From assembly GCA_964057225.1 (NCBI GenBank), contig CAXKVF010000096.1, forward strand, positions 42,692 to 106,691: a DNA stretch of 64,000 nt. Direction: 5' to 3'. The notes below the pieces were generated by a model that did not search any database, was not told the DNA's origin, and was given only the letters and a program-made list of their open reading frames with translations. Below are positions 12,320 to 27,103 of this stretch, piece by piece; positions within the stretch are counted from its first letter, which is position 1, and each line of letters starts with the position of its first letter. A program made the position numbers and the translations under genes. Source of the DNA: Auanema rhodensis (taxonomy: Eukaryota; Nematoda; Chromadorea; Rhabditida; Rhabditidae).

Positions 12320-14079
12320 ATTTTTATTGATATTGGTTCATGGTAACCATGACTTTGAAATTTACGTGAACTTTAATTTATGCTAATTAAATGTACACGT
12401 GATGTGCACTTGGTATGTAACTCGCTTCACGTGAAAGATAAAGAGATGCGGTTTTCAAAATTAGATTCTCCATGTCCATATTAGTCTAAAAACAAATTTT
12501 TATTGATATTGGTTCATGGTAACCATGACTTTGAAATTTACGTGAACTTTAATTTATGCTAATTAAATGTACACGTGATGTGCACTTGGTATGTAACTCG
12601 CTTCACGTGAAAGATGAAGAGATGCGGTTTTCAAAATTAGATTCCCCATGTCCATATTAGTCTAAAAACAAATTTTTATTGATATTGGTTCATGGTAACC
12701 ATGACTTTGAAATTTACGTGAACTTTAATTTATGCTAATTAAATGTACACGTGATGTGCACTTGGTATGTAACTCGCTTCACGTGAAAGATGAAGAGATG
12801 CGGTTTTCAAAATTAGATTCCCCATGTCCATATTAGTCTAAAAACAAATTTTTATTGATATTGGTTCATGGTAACCATGACTTTGAAATTTACGTGAACT
12901 TTAATTTATGCTAATTAAATGTACACGTGATGTGCACTTGGTATGTAACTCGCTTCACGTGAAAGATAAAGAGATGCGGTTTTCAAAATTAGATTCTCCA
13001 TGTCCATATTAGTCTAAAAACAAATTTTTATTGATATTGGTTCATGGTAACCATGACTTTGAAATTTACGTGAACTTTAATTTATGCTAATTAAATGTAC
13101 ACGTGATGTGCACTTGGTATGTAACTCGCTTCACGTGAAAGATAAAGAGATGCGGTTTTCAAAATTAGATTCTCCATGTCCATATTAGTCTAAAAACAAA
13201 TTTTTATTGATATTGGTTCATGGTAACCATGACTTTGAAATTTACGTGAACTTTAATTTATGCTAATTAAATGTACACGTGATGTGCACTTGGTATGTAA
13301 CTCGCTTCACGTGAAAGATGAAGAGATGCGGTTTTCAAAATTAGATTCCCCATGTCCATATTAGTCTAAAAACAAATTTTTATTGATATTGGTTCATGGT
13401 AACCATGACTTTGAAATTTACGTGAACTTTAATTTATGCTAATTAAATGTACACGTGATGTGCACTTGGTATGTAACTCGCTTCACGTGAAAGATGAAGA
13501 GATGCGGTTTTCAAAATTAGATTCCCCATGTCCATATTAGTCTAAAAACAAATTTTTATTGATATTGGTTCATGGTAACCATGACTTTGAAATTTACGTG
13601 AACTTTAATTTATGCTAATTAAATGTACACGTGATGTGCACTTGGTATGTAACTCGCTTCACGTGAAAGATAAAGAGATGCGGTTTTCAAAATTAGATTC
13701 TCCATGTCCATATTAGTCTAAAAACAAATTTTTATTGATATTGGTTCATGGTAACCATGACTTTGAAATTTACGTGAACTTTAATTTATGCTAATTAAAT
13801 GTACACGTGATGTGCACTTGGTATGTAACTCGCTTCACGTGAAAGATGAAGAGATGCGGTTTTCAAAATTAGATTCCCCATGTCCATATTAGTCTAAAAA
13901 CAAATTTTTATTGATATTGGTTCATGGTAACCATGACTTTGAAATTTACGTGAACTTTAATTTATGCTAATTAAATGTACACGTGATGTGCACTTGGTAT
14001 GTAACTCGCTTCACGTGAAAGATGAAGAGATGCGGTTTTCAAAATTAGATTCCCCATGTCCATATTAGTCTAAAAACAA
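12320..14079 (+). repeat. 3-monomer higher-order repeat (528 bp)
   Basis: Monomers with m150 C>T (GATTCTCC) at 12320, 12848, 13024 and 13552 are arranged as m150T, m121G, m121G; then a single m150T; then m150T, m121G, m121G twice. Three 528-bp units plus one extra monomer fill the ten monomers. Elsewhere I noticed m150T only once (near 26900), so the expansion is local. Confidence 0.85.
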
Positions 14080-16367
14080 ATTTTTATTGATATTGGTGCA
14101 TGGTAACCATGACTTTGAAATTTACGTGAACTTTAATTTATGCTAATTAAATGTACACGTGATGTGCACTTGGTATGTAACTCGCTTCACGTGAAAGATG
14201 AAGAGATGCGGTTTTCAAAATTAGATTCCCCATGTCCATATTAGTCTAAAAACAAATTTTTATTGATATTGGTTCATGGTAACCATGACTTTGAATTTTA
14301 CGTGAACTTTAATTTATGCTAATTGAATGTACACGTGATGTGCACTTGGTATGTAACTCGCTTCACGTGAAAGATAAAGAGATGCGGTTTTCAAAATTAG
14401 ATTCCCCATGTCCATATTAGTCTAAAAACAAATTTTTATTGATATTGGTTCATGGTAACCATGACTTTGAAATTTACGTGAACTTTAATTTATGCTAATT
14501 AAATGTACACGTGATGTGCACTTGGTATGTAACTCGCTTCACGTGAAAGATGAAGAGATGCGGTTTTCAAAATTAGATTCCCCATGTCCATATTAGTCTA
14601 AAAACAAATTTTTATTGATATTGGTGCATGGTAACCATGACTTTGAAATTTACGTGAACTTTAATTTATGCTAATTAAATGTACACGTGATGTGCACTTG
14701 GTATGTAACTCGCTTCACGTGAAAGATGAAGAGATGCGGTTTTCAAAATTAGATTCCCCATGTCCATATTAGTCTAAAAACAAATTTTTATTGATATTGG
14801 TTCATGGTAACCATGACTTTGAAATTTACGTGAACTTTAATTTATGCTAATTAAATGTACACGTGATGTGCACTTGGTATGTAACTCGCTTCACGTGAAA
14901 GATAAAGAGATGCGGTTTTCAAAATTAGATTCCCCATGTAAATATTAGTCTAAAAACAAATTTTTATTGATATTGGTGCATGGTAACCATGACTTTGAAA
15001 TTTACGTGAACTTTAATTTATGCTAATTAAATGTACACGTGATGTGCACTTGGTATGTAACTCGCTTCACGTGAAAGATAAAGAGATGCGGTTTTCAAAA
15101 TTAGATTCCCCATGTCCATATTAGTCTAAAAACAAATTTTTATTGATATTGGTTCATGGTAACCATGACTTTGAAATTTACGTGAACTTTAATTTATGCT
15201 AATTAAATGTACACGTGATGTGCACTTGGTATGTAACTCGCTTCACGTGAAAGATAAAGAGATGCGGTTTTCAAAATTAGATTCCCCATGTCCATATTAG
15301 TCTAAAAACAAATTTTTATTGATATTGGTTCATGGTAACCATGACTTTGAAATTTACGTGAACTTTAATTTATGCTAATTAAATGTACACGTGATGTGCA
15401 CTTGGTATGTAACTCGCTTCACGTGAAAGATAAAGAGATGCGGTTTTCAAAATTAGATTCCCCATGTCCATATTAGTCTAAAAACAAATTTTTATTGATA
15501 TTGGTGCATGGTAACCATGACTTTGAAATTTACGTGAACTTTAATTTATGCTAATTAAATGTACACGTGATGTGCACTTGGTATGTAACTCGCTTCACGT
15601 GAAAGATGAAGAGATGCGGTTTTCAAAATTAGATTCCCCATGTCCATATTAGTCTAAAAACAAATTTTTATTGATATTGGTTCATGGTAACCATGACTTT
15701 GAAATTTACGTGAACTTTAATTTATGCTAATTAAATGTACACGTGATGTGCACTTGGTATGTAACTCGCTTCACGTGAAAGATAAAGAGATGCGGTTTTC
15801 AAAATTAGATTCCCCATGTCCATATTAGTCTAAAAACAAATTTTTATTGATATTGGTTCATGGTAACCATGACTTTGAAATTTACGTGAACTTTAATTTA
15901 TGCTAATTAAATGTACACGTGATGTGCACTTGGTATGTAACTCGCTTCACGTGAAAGATGAAGAGATGCGGTTTTCAAAATTAGATTCCCCATGTCCATA
16001 TTAGTCTAAAAACAAATTTTTATTGATATTGGTTCATGGTAACCATGACTTTGAATTTTACGTGAACTTTAATTTATGCTAATTGAATGTACACGTGATG
16101 TGCACTTGGTATGTAACTCGCTTCACGTGAAAGATAAAGAGATGCGGTTTTCAAAATTAGATTCCCCATGTCCATATTAGTCTAAAAACAAATTTTTATT
16201 GATATTGGTGCATGGTAACCATGACTTTGAAATTTACGTGAACTTTAATTTATGCTAATTAAATGTACACGTGATGTGCACTTGGTATGTAACTCGCTTC
16301 ACGTGAAAGATGAAGAGATGCGGTTTTCAAAATTAGATTCCCCATGTCCATATTAGTCTAAAAACAA

Positions 16368-18303
16368 ATTTTTATTGATATTGGTTCATGGTAACCATGA
16401 CTTTGAATTTTACGTGAACTTTAATTTATGCTAATTGAATGTACACGTGATGTGCACTTGGTATGTAACTCGCTTCACGTGAAAGATGAAGAGATGCGGT
16501 TTTCAAAATTAGATTCCCCATGTCCATATTAGTCTAAAAACAAATTTTTATTGATATTGGTGCATGGTAACCATGACTTTGAAATTTACGTGAACTTTAA
16601 TTTATGCTAATTAAATGTACACGTGATGTGCACTTGGTATGTAACTCGCTTCACGTGAAAGATGAAGAGATGCGGTTTTCAAAATTAGATTCCCCATGTC
16701 CATATTAGTCTAAAAACAAATTTTTATCGATATTGGTTCATGGTAACCATGACTTTGAAATTTACGTGAACTTTAATTTATGCTAAATAAATGTACACGT
16801 GATGTGCACTTGGTATGTAACTCGCTTCACGTGAAAGATAAAGAGATGCGGTTTTCAAAATTAGATTCCCCATGTCCATATTAGTCTAAAAACAAATTTT
16901 TATTGATATTGGTTCATGGTAACCATGACTTTGAAATTTACGTGAACTTTAATTTATGCTAATTAAATGTACACGTGATGTGCACTTGGTATGTAACTCG
17001 CTTCACGTGAAAGATGAAGAGATGCGGTTTTCAAAATTAGATTCCCCATGTCCATATTAGTCTAAAAACAAATTTTTATTGATATTGGTTCATGGTAACC
17101 ATGACTTTGAATTTTACGTGAACTTTAATTTATGCTAATTGAATGTACACGTGATGTGCACTTGGTATGTAACTCGCTTCACGTGAAAGATGAAGAGATG
17201 CGGTTTTCAAAATTAGATTCCCCATGTCCATATTAGTCTAAAAACAAATTTTTATTGATATTGGTGCATGGTAACCATGACTTTGAAATTTACGTGAACT
17301 TTAATTTATGCTAATTAAATGTACACGTGATGTGCACTTGGTATGTAACTCGCTTCACGTGAAAGATGAAGAGATGCGGTTTTCAAAATTAGATTCCCCA
17401 TGTCCATATTAGTCTAAAAACAAATTTTTATCGATATTGGTTCATGGTAACCATGACTTTGAAATTTACGTGAACTTTAATTTATGCTAAATAAATGTAC
17501 ACGTGATGTGCACTTGGTATGTAACTCGCTTCACGTGAAAGATAAAGAGATGCGGTTTTCAAAATTAGATTCCCCATGTCCATATTAGTCTAAAAACAAA
17601 TTTTTATTGATATTGGTTCATGGTAACCATGACTTTGAAATTTACGTGAACTTTAATTTATGCTAATTAAATGTACACGTGATGTGCACTTGGTATGTAA
17701 CTCGCTTCACGTGAAAGATGAAGAGATGCGGTTTTCAAAATTAGATTCCTCATGTCCATATTAGTCTAAAAACAAATTTTTATTGATATTGGTGCATGGT
17801 AACCATGACTTTGAAATTTACGTGAACTTTAATTTATGCTAATTAAATGTACACGTGATGTGCACTTGGTATGTAACTCGCTTCACGTGAAAGATGAAGA
17901 GATGCGGTTTTCAAAATTAGATTCCCCATGTCCATATTAGTCTAAAAACAAATTTTTATTGATATTGGTTCATGGTAACCATGACTTTGAAATTTACGTG
18001 AACTTTAATTTATGCTAATTAAATGTACCCGTGATGTGCACTTGGTATGTAACTCGCTTCACGTGAAAGATAAAGAGATGCGGTTTTCAAAATTAGATTC
18101 CCCATGTCCATATTAGTTTAAAAACAAATTTTTATCGATATTGGTTCATGGTAACCATGACTTTGAAATTTACGTGAACTTTAATTTATGCTAAATAAAT
18201 GTACACGTGATGTGCACTTGGTATGTAACTCGCTTCACGTGAAAGATAAAGAGATGCGGTTTTCAAAATTAGATTCCCCATGTCCATATTAGTCTAAAAA
18301 CAA
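16368..18303 (+). repeat. 4-monomer higher-order repeat (704 bp) marked by ATCGAT
   Basis: Monomers at 16720, 17424 and 18128 share two rare changes, m9 T>C (creating ATCGAT) and m68 T>A (CTAAATAAATG). They are 704 bp apart. The repeated order is m41T+m70G+m121G; m19G+m121G; m9C+m68A; plain+m121G. Two copies (16368-17071 and 17072-17775) are clear. A third is altered: its first two positions are an m19G+m121G monomer and a plain monomer with an A>C near 18029. Confidence 0.85.
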
Positions 18304-19711
18304 ATTTTTATTGATATTGGTTCATGGTAACCATGACTTTGAAATTTACGTGTACTTTAATTTATGCTAATTAAATGTACACGTGATGTGCACTTGGTAT
18401 GTAACTCGCTTCACGTGAAAGATAAAGAGATGCGGTTTTCAAAATTAGATTCCCCATGTCCATATTAGTCTAAAAACAAATTTTTTTTGATATTGGTTCA
18501 TGGTAACCATGACTTTGAAATTTACGTGAACTTTAATTTATGCTAATTAAATGTACACGTGATGTGCACTTGGTATGTAACTCGCTTCACGTGAAAGATG
18601 AAGAGATGCGGTTTTCAAAATTAGATTCCCCATGTCCATATTAGTCTAAAAACAAATTTTTATTGATATTGGTTCATGGTAACCATGACTTTGAAATTTA
18701 CGTGAACTTTAATTTATGCTAATTAAATGTACACGTGATGTGCACTTGGTATGTAACTCGCTTCACGTGAAAGATGAAGAGATGCGGTTTTCAAAATTAG
18801 ATTCCCCATGTCCATATTAGTCTAAAAACAAATTTTTATTGATATTGGTGCATGGTAACCATGACTTTGAAATTTACGTGAACTTTAATTTATGCTAATT
18901 AAATGTACACGTGATGTGCACTTGGTATGTAACTCGCTTCACGTGAAAGATGAAGAGATGCGGTTTTCAAAATTAGATTCCCCATGTCCATATTAGTCTA
19001 AAAACAAATTTTTATTGATATTGGTTCATGGTAACCATGACTTTGAAATTTACGTGAACTTTAATTTATGCTAATTAAATGTACACGTGATGTGCACTTG
19101 GTATGTAACTCGCTTCACGTGAAAGATAAAGAGATGCGGTTTTCAAAATTAGATTCCCCATGTCCATATTAGTCTAAAAACAAATTTTTATTGATATTGG
19201 TTCATGGTAACCATGACTTTGAATTTTACGTGAACTTTAATTTATGCTAATTGAATGTACACGTGATGTGCACTTGGTATGTAACTCGCTTCACGTGAAA
19301 GATAAAGAGATGCGGTTTTCAAAATTAGATTCCCCATGTCCATATTAGTCTAAAAACAAATTTTTATTGATATTGGTGCATGGTAACCATGACTTTGAAA
19401 TTTACGTGAACTTTAATTTATGCTAATTAAATGTACACGTGATGTGCACTTGGTATGTAACTCGCTTCACGTGAAAGATGAAGAGATGCGGTTTTCAAAA
19501 TTAGATTCCCCATGTCCATATTAGTCTAAAAACAAATTTTTATTGATATTGGTTCATGGTAACCATGACTTTGAAATTTACGTGAACTTTAGTTTATGCT
19601 AATTAAATGTACACGTGATGTGCACTTGGTATGTAACTCGCTTCACGTGAAAGATAAAGAGATGCGGTTTTCAAAATTAGATTCCCCATGTCCATATTAG
19701 TCTAAAAACAA

Positions 19712-21119
19712 ATTTGTATTGATATTGGTTCATGGTAACCATGACTTTGAAATTTACGTGTACTTTAATTTATGCTAATTAAATGTACACGTGATGTGCA
19801 CTTGGTATGTAACTCGCTTCACGTGAAAGATAAAGAGATGCGGTTTTCAAAATTAGATTCCCCATGTCCAAATTAGTCTAAAAACAAATTTTTATTGATA
19901 TTGGTTCATGGTAACCATGACTTTGAATTTTACGTGAACTTTAATTTATGCTAATTAAATGTACACGTGATGTGCACTTGGTATGTAACTCGCTTCACGT
20001 GAAAGATAAAGAGATGCGGTTTTCAAAATTAGATTCCCCATGTCCATATTAGTCTAAAAACAAATTTTTATTGATATTGGTTCATGGTAACCATGACTTT
20101 GAAATTTACGTGAACTTTAATTTATGCTAATTAAATGTACACGTGATGTACACTTGGTATGTAACTCGCTTCACGTGAAAGATAAAGAGATGCGGTTTTC
20201 AAAATTAGATTCCCCATGTCCATATTAGTCTAAAAACAAATTTTTATTGATATTGGTTCATGGTAACCATGACTTTGAAATTTACGTGAACTTTAATTTA
20301 TGCTAATTAAATGTACACGTGATGTGCACTTGGTATGTAACTCGCTTCACGTGAAAGATAAAGAGATGCGGTTTTCAAAATTAGATTCCCCATGTCCATA
20401 TTAGTCTAAAAACAAATTTGTATTGATATTGGTTCATGGTAACCATGACTTTGAAATTTACGTGTAATTTAATTTATGCTAATTAAATGTACACGTGATG
20501 TGCACTTGGTATGTAACTCGCTTCACGTGAAAGATAAAGAGATGAGGTTTTCAAAATTAGATTCCCCATGTCCAAATTAGTCTAAAAACAAATTTTTATT
20601 GATATTGGTTCATGGTAACCATGACTTTGAATTTTACGTGAACTTTAATTTATGCTAATTAAATGTACACGTGATGTGCACTTGGTATGTAACTCGCTTC
20701 ACGTGAAAGATAAAGAGATGCGGTTTTCAAAATTAGATTCCCCATGTCCATATTAGTCTAAAAACAAATTTTTATTGATATTGGTGCATGGTAACCATGA
20801 CTTTGAAATTTACGTGAACTTTAATTTATGCTAATTAAATGTACACGTGATGTACACTTGGTATGTAACTCGCTTCACGTGAAAGATAAAGAGATGCGGT
20901 TTTCAAAATTAGATTCCCCATGTCCATATTAGTCTAAAAACAAATTTTTATTGATATTGGTTCATGGTAACCATGACTTTGAAATTTACGTGAACTTTAA
21001 TTTATGCTAATTAAATGTACACGTGATGTGCACTTGGTATGTAACTCGCTTCACGTGAAAGATAAAGAGATGCGGTTTTCAAAATTAGATTCCCCATGTC
21101 CATATTAGTCTAAAAACAA
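19712..21119 (+). repeat. Duplicated 4-monomer cassette (2 x 704 bp)
   Basis: Both copies open with a monomer carrying m5 T>G (AATTTGTATTG), m50 A>T and m160 T>A, then m41T, then m87A, then a plain monomer. The m5G change was seen only in these two copies (19712 and 20416), tying them to one duplication. They differ in that the second m87A monomer also carries m19G, and the second opener has extra changes (GTGTAATTT and GATGAGG). Confidence 0.85.
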
Positions 21120-22175
21120 ATTTTTTTTGATATTGGTTCATGGTAACCATGACTTTGAAATTTACGTGAACTTTAATTTATGCTAATTAAATGTACACGT
21201 GATGTGCACTTGGTATGTAACTCGCTTTACGTGAAAGATAAAGAGATGCGGTTTTCAAAATTAGATTCCCTATGTCCATATTAGTCTAAAAACAAATTTT
21301 TATTGATATTGGTTCATGGTAACCATGACTTTGAAATTTACGTGAACTTTAATTTATGCTAATTAAATGTACACGTGATGTGCACTTGGTATGTAACTCG
21401 CTTCACGTGAAAGATAAAGAGATGCGGTTTTCAAAATTAGATTCCCCATGTCCATATTAGTCTAAAAACAAATTTTTATTGATATTGGTGCATGGTAACC
21501 ATGACTTTGAAATTTACGTGAACTTTAATTTATGCTAATTAAATGTACACGTGATGTACACTTGGTATGTAACTCGCTTCACGTGAAAGATAAAGAGATG
21601 CGGTTTTCAAAATTAGATTCCCCATGTCCATATTAGTCTAAAAACAAATTTTTATTGATATTGGTTCATGGTAACCATGACTTTGAAATTTACGTGAACT
21701 TTAATTTATGCTAATTAAATGTACACGTGATGTGCACTTGGTATGTAACTCGCTTCACGTGAAAGATAAAGAGATGCGGTTTTCAAAATTAGATTCCCCA
21801 TGTCCATATTAGTCTAAAAACAAATTTTTTTTGATATTGGTTCATGGTAACCATGACTTTGAAATTTACGTGAACTTTAATTTATGCTAATTAAATGTAC
21901 ACGTGATGTGCACTTGGTATGTAACTCGCTTTACGTGAAAGATAAAGAGATGCGGTTTTCAAAATTAGATTCCCTATGTCCATATTAGTCTAAAAACAAA
22001 TTTTTATTGATATTGGTTCATGGTAACCATGACTTTGAAATTTACGTGAACTTTAATTTATGCTAATTAAATGTACACGTGATGTGCACTTGGTATGTAA
22101 CTCGCTTCACGTGAAAGATAAAGAGATGCGGTTTTCAAAATTAGATTCCCCATGTCCATATTAGTCTAAAAACAA
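21120..22175 (+). repeat. m7T+m109T+m152T monomers at 704-bp spacing
   Basis: The monomers at 21120 and 21824 each combine an eight-T run (m7 A>T), GCTTTACG (m109 C>T) and CCCTATG (m152 C>T). Each is followed by a plain monomer. Between the two, 21472 carries m19G+m87A and matches 20768, again 704 bp away, so a 4-monomer unit spans 20768-22175. Confidence 0.83.
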
Positions 22176-25100
22176 ATTTTTATTGATATTGGTTCATGGT
22201 AACCATGACTTTGAAATTTACGTGAACTTTAATTTATGCTAATTAAATGTACACGTGATGTGCACTTGGTATGTAACTCGCTTCACGTGAAAGATAAAGA
22301 GATGCGGTTTTCAAAATTAGATTCCCCATGTCCATATTAGTCTAAAAACAAATTTTTATTGATATTGGTTCATGGTAACCATGACTTTGAAATTTACGTG
22401 AACTTTAATTTATGCTAATTAAATGTACACGTGATGTGCACTTGGTATGTAACTCGCTTCACGTGAAAGATAAAGAGATGCGGTTTTCAAAATTAGATTC
22501 CCCATGTCCATATTAGTCTAAAAACAAATTTTTATTGATATTGGTTCATGGTAACCATGACTTTGAATTTTACGTGAACTTTAATTTATGCTAATTGAAT
22601 GTACACGTGATGTGCACTTGGTATGTAACTCGCTTCACGTGAAAGATAAAGAGATGCGGTTTTCAAAATTAGATTCCCCATGTCCATATTAGTCTAACAA
22701 CAAATTTTTATTGATATTGGTGCATGGTAACCATGACTTTGAATTTTACGTGAACTTTAATTTATGCTAATTAAATGTACACGTGATGTGCACTTGGTAT
22801 GTAACTCGCTTCACGTGAAAGATAAAGAGATGCGGTTTTCAAAATTAGATTCCCCATGTCCATATTAGTCTAAAAACAAATTTTTATTGATATTGGTTCA
22901 TGGTAACCATGACTTTGAAATTTACGTGAACTTTAATTTATGCTAATTAAATGTACACGTGATGTGCACTTGGTATGTAACTCGCTTCACGTGAAAGATA
23001 AAGAGATGCGGTTTTCAAAATTAGATTCCCCATGTCCATATTAGTCTAAAAACAAATTTTTATTGATATTGGTGCATGGTAACCATGACTTTGAAATTTA
23101 CGTGAACTTTAATTTATGCTAATTAAATGTACACGTGATGTACACTTGGTATGTAACTCGCTTCACGTGAAAGATAAAGAGATGCGGTTTTCAAAATTAG
23201 ATTTCCCATGTCCATATTAGTCTAAAAACAAATTTTTATTGATATTGGTTCATGGTAACCATGACTTTGAAATTTACGTGAACTTTAATTTATGCTAATT
23301 AAATGTACACGTGATGTGCACTTGGTATGTAACTCGCTTCACGTGAAAGATAAAGAGATGCGGTTTTCAAAATTAGATTCCCCATGTCCATATTAGTCTA
23401 AAAACAAATTTTTATTGATATTGGTTCATGGTAACCATGACTTTGAATTTTACGTGAACTTTAATTTATGCTAATTGAATGTACACGTGATGTGCACTTG
23501 GTATGTAACTCGCTTCACGTGAAAGATAAAGAGATGCGATTTTCAAAATTAGATTCCCCATGTCCATATTAGTCTAAAAACAAATTTTTATTGATATTGG
23601 TTCATGGTAACCATGACTTTGAAATTTACGTGAACTTTAATTTATGCTAATTAAATGTACACGTGATGTGCACTTGGTATGTAACTCGCTTCACGTGAAA
23701 GATAAAAAGATGCGGTTTTCAAAATTAGATTCCCCATGTCCATATTAGTCTAAAAACAAATTTTTATTGATATTGGTTCATGGTAACCATGACTTTGAAA
23801 TTTACGTGAACTTTAATTTATGCTAATTAAATGTACACGTGATGTGCACTTGGTATGTAACTCGCTTCACGTGAAAGATAAAGAGATGCGGTTTTCAAAA
23901 TTAGATTCCCCATGTCCATATTAGTCTAAAAACAAATTTTTATTGATATTGGTTCATGGTAACCATGACTTTGAATTTTACGTGAACTTTAATTTATGCT
24001 AATTGAATGTACACGTGATGTGCACTTGGTATGTAACTCGCTTCACGTGAAAGATAAAGAGATGCGGTTTTCAAAATTAGATTCCCCATGTCCATATTAG
24101 TCTAAAAACAAATTTTTATTGATATTGGTGCATGGTAACCATGACTTTGAATTTTACGTGAACTTTAATTTATGCTAATTAAATGTACACGTGATGTGCA
24201 CTTGGTATGTAACTCGCTTCACGTGAAAGATAAAGAGATGCGGTTTTCAAAATTAGATTCCCCATGTCCATATTAGTCTAAAAACAAATTTTTATTGATA
24301 TTGGTTCATGGTAACCATGACTTTGAAATTTACGTGAACTTTAATTTATGCTAATTAAATGTACACGTGATGTGCACTTGGTATGTAACTCGCTTCACGT
24401 GAAAGATAAAGAGATGCGGTTTTCAAAATTAGATTCCCCATGTCCATATTAGTCTAAAAACAAATTTTTATTGATATTGGTGCATGGTAACCATGACTTT
24501 GAAATTTACGTGAACTTTAATTTATGCTAATTAAATGTACACGTGATGTACACTTGGTATGTAACTCGCTTCACGTGAAAGATAAAGAGATGCGGTTTTC
24601 AAAATTAGATTCCCCATGTCCATATTAGTCTAAAAACAAATTTTTATTGATATTGGTTCATGGTAACCATGACTTTGAAATTTACGTGAACTTTAATTTA
24701 TGCTAATTAAATGTACACGTGATGTGCACTTGGTATGTAACTCGCTTCACGTGAAAGATAAAGAGATGCGGTTTTCAAAATTAGATTCCCCATGTCCATA
24801 TTAGTCTAAAAACAAATTTTTATTGATATTGGTGCATGGTAACCATGACTTTGAAATTTACGTGAACTTTAATTTATGCTAATTGAATGTACACGTGATG
24901 TGCACTTGGTATGTAACTCGCTTCACGTGAAAGATAAAGAGATGCGGTTTTCAAAATTAGATTCCCCATGTCCATATTAGTCTAAAAACAAATTTTTATT
25001 GATATTGGTTCATGGTAACCATGACTTTGAAATTTACGTGAACTTTAATTTATGCTAATTAAATGTACACGTGATGTGCACTTGGTATGTAACTCGCTTC

Positions 25101-26223
25101 ACGTGAAAGATAAAGAGATGCGGTTTTCAAAATTAGATTCCCCATGTCCATATTAGTCTAAAAACAAATTTTTATTGATATTGGTGCATGGTAACCATGA
25201 CTTTGAATTTTACGTGAACTTTAATTTATGCTAATTAAATGTACACGTGATGTGCACTTGGTATGTAACTCGCTTCACGTGAAAGATAAAGAGATGCGGT
25301 TTTCAAAATTAGATTCCCCATGTCCATATTAGTCTAAAAACAAATTTTTATTGATATTGGTTCATGGTAACCATGACTTTGAAATTTACGTGAACTTTAA
25401 TTTATGCTAATTAAATGTACACGTGATGTGCACTTGGTATGTAACTCGCTTCACGTGAAAGATAAAGAGATGCGGTTTTCAAAATTAGATACCCCATGTC
25501 CATATTAGTCTAAAAACAAATTTTTATTGATATTGGTGCATGGTAACCATGACTTTGAAATTTACGTGAACTTTAATTTATGCTAATTAAATGTACACGT
25601 GATGTACACTTGGTATGTAACTCGCTTCACGTGAAAGATAAAGAGATGCGGTTTTCAAAATTAGATTCCCCATGTCCATATTAGTCTAAAAACAAATTTT
25701 TATTGATATTGGTGCATGGTAACCATGACTTTGAAATTTACGTGAACTTTAATTTATGCTAATTAAATGTACACGTGATGTGCACTTGGTATGTAACTCG
25801 CTTCACGTGAAAGATAAAGAGATGCGGTTTTCAAAATTAGATTCCCCATGTCCATATTAGTCTAAAAACAAATTTTTATTGATATTGGTTCATGGTAACC
25901 ATGACTTTGAAATTTACGTGAACTTTAATTTATGCTAATTAAATGTACACGTGATGTGCACTTGGTATGTAACTCGCTTCACGTGAAAGATAAAGAGATG
26001 CGGTTTTCAAAATTAGATTCCCCATGTCCATATTAGTCTAAAAACAAATTTTTATTGATATTGGTTCATGGTAACCATGACTTTGAAATTTACGTGAACT
26101 TTAATTTATGCTAATTAAATGTACACGTGATGTGCACTTGGTATGTAACTCGCTTCACGTGAAAGATAAAGAGATGCGGTTTTCAAAATTAGATTCCCCA
26201 TGTCCATATTAGTCTAAAAACAA

Positions 26224-27103
26224 ATTTTTATTGATATTGGTTCATGGTAACCATGACTTTGAAATTTACGTGTACTTTAATTTATGCTAATTAAATGTAC
26301 ACGTGATGTGCACTTGGTATGTAACTTGCTTCACGTGAAAGATAAAGAGATGCGGTTTTCAAAATTAGATTCCCCATGTCCAAATTAGTCTAAAAACAAA
26401 TTTTTATTGATATTGGTTCATGGTAACCATGACTTTGAATTTTACGTGAACTTTAATTTATGCTAATTAAATGTACACGTGATGTGCACTTGGTATGTAA
26501 CTCGCTTCACGTGAAAGATAAAGAGATGCGGTTTTCAAAATTAGATTCCCCATGTCCATATTAGTCTAAAAACAAATTTTTATTGATATTGGTGCATGGT
26601 AACCATGACTTTGAAATTTACGTGAACTTTAATTTATGCTAATTAAATGTACACGTGATGTACACTTGGTATGTAACTCGCTTCACGTGAAAGATAAAGA
26701 GATGCGGTTTTCAAAATTAGATTCCCCATGTCCATATTAGTCTAAAAACAAATTTTTATTGATATTGGTTCATGGTAACCATGACTTTGAAATTTACGTG
26801 AACTTTAATTTATGCTAATTAAATGTACACGTGATGTGCACTTGGTATGTAACTCGCTTCACGTGAAAGATAAAGAGATGCGGTTTTCAAAATTAGATTC
26901 TCCATGTCCATATTAGTCTAAAAACAAATTTTTTTTGATATTGGTTCATGGTAACCATGACTTTGAAATTTACGTGAACTTTAATTTATGCTAATTAAAT
27001 GTACACGTGATGTGCACTTGGTATGTAACTCGCTTTACGTGAAAGATAAAGAGATGCGGTTTTCAAAATTAGATTCCCTATGTCCATATTAGTCTAAAAA
27101 CAA
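26224..27103 (+). repeat. Variant cassette (5 monomers)
   Basis: The order is m50T+m160A (also m104 C>T); m41T; m19G+m87A; plain with m150T; m7T+m109T+m152T. The plain monomer between the m87A and m7T monomers is shared with the copy at 56320 and absent from those at 29744, 31504, 35376 and 47008, so two cassette forms exist. Confidence 0.83.

Larger units (their letters stand above)
9152..19711 (+). repeat. Domain B: m19G / m121G satellite subfamily
   Basis: Monomers carry combinations of m19 T>G (GGTGCATGG), m121 A>G (GATGAAG) and the m41T+m70G pair. The pair m41T+m70G is usually followed by an m19G monomer. No m17C monomer is present. After 19.5 kb m121G disappears until about 28.27 kb. 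The domain holds shorter local higher-order repeats, described separately. The monomer at 14784-14959 has an adjacent CC to AA change near 14940. Confidence 0.88.
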
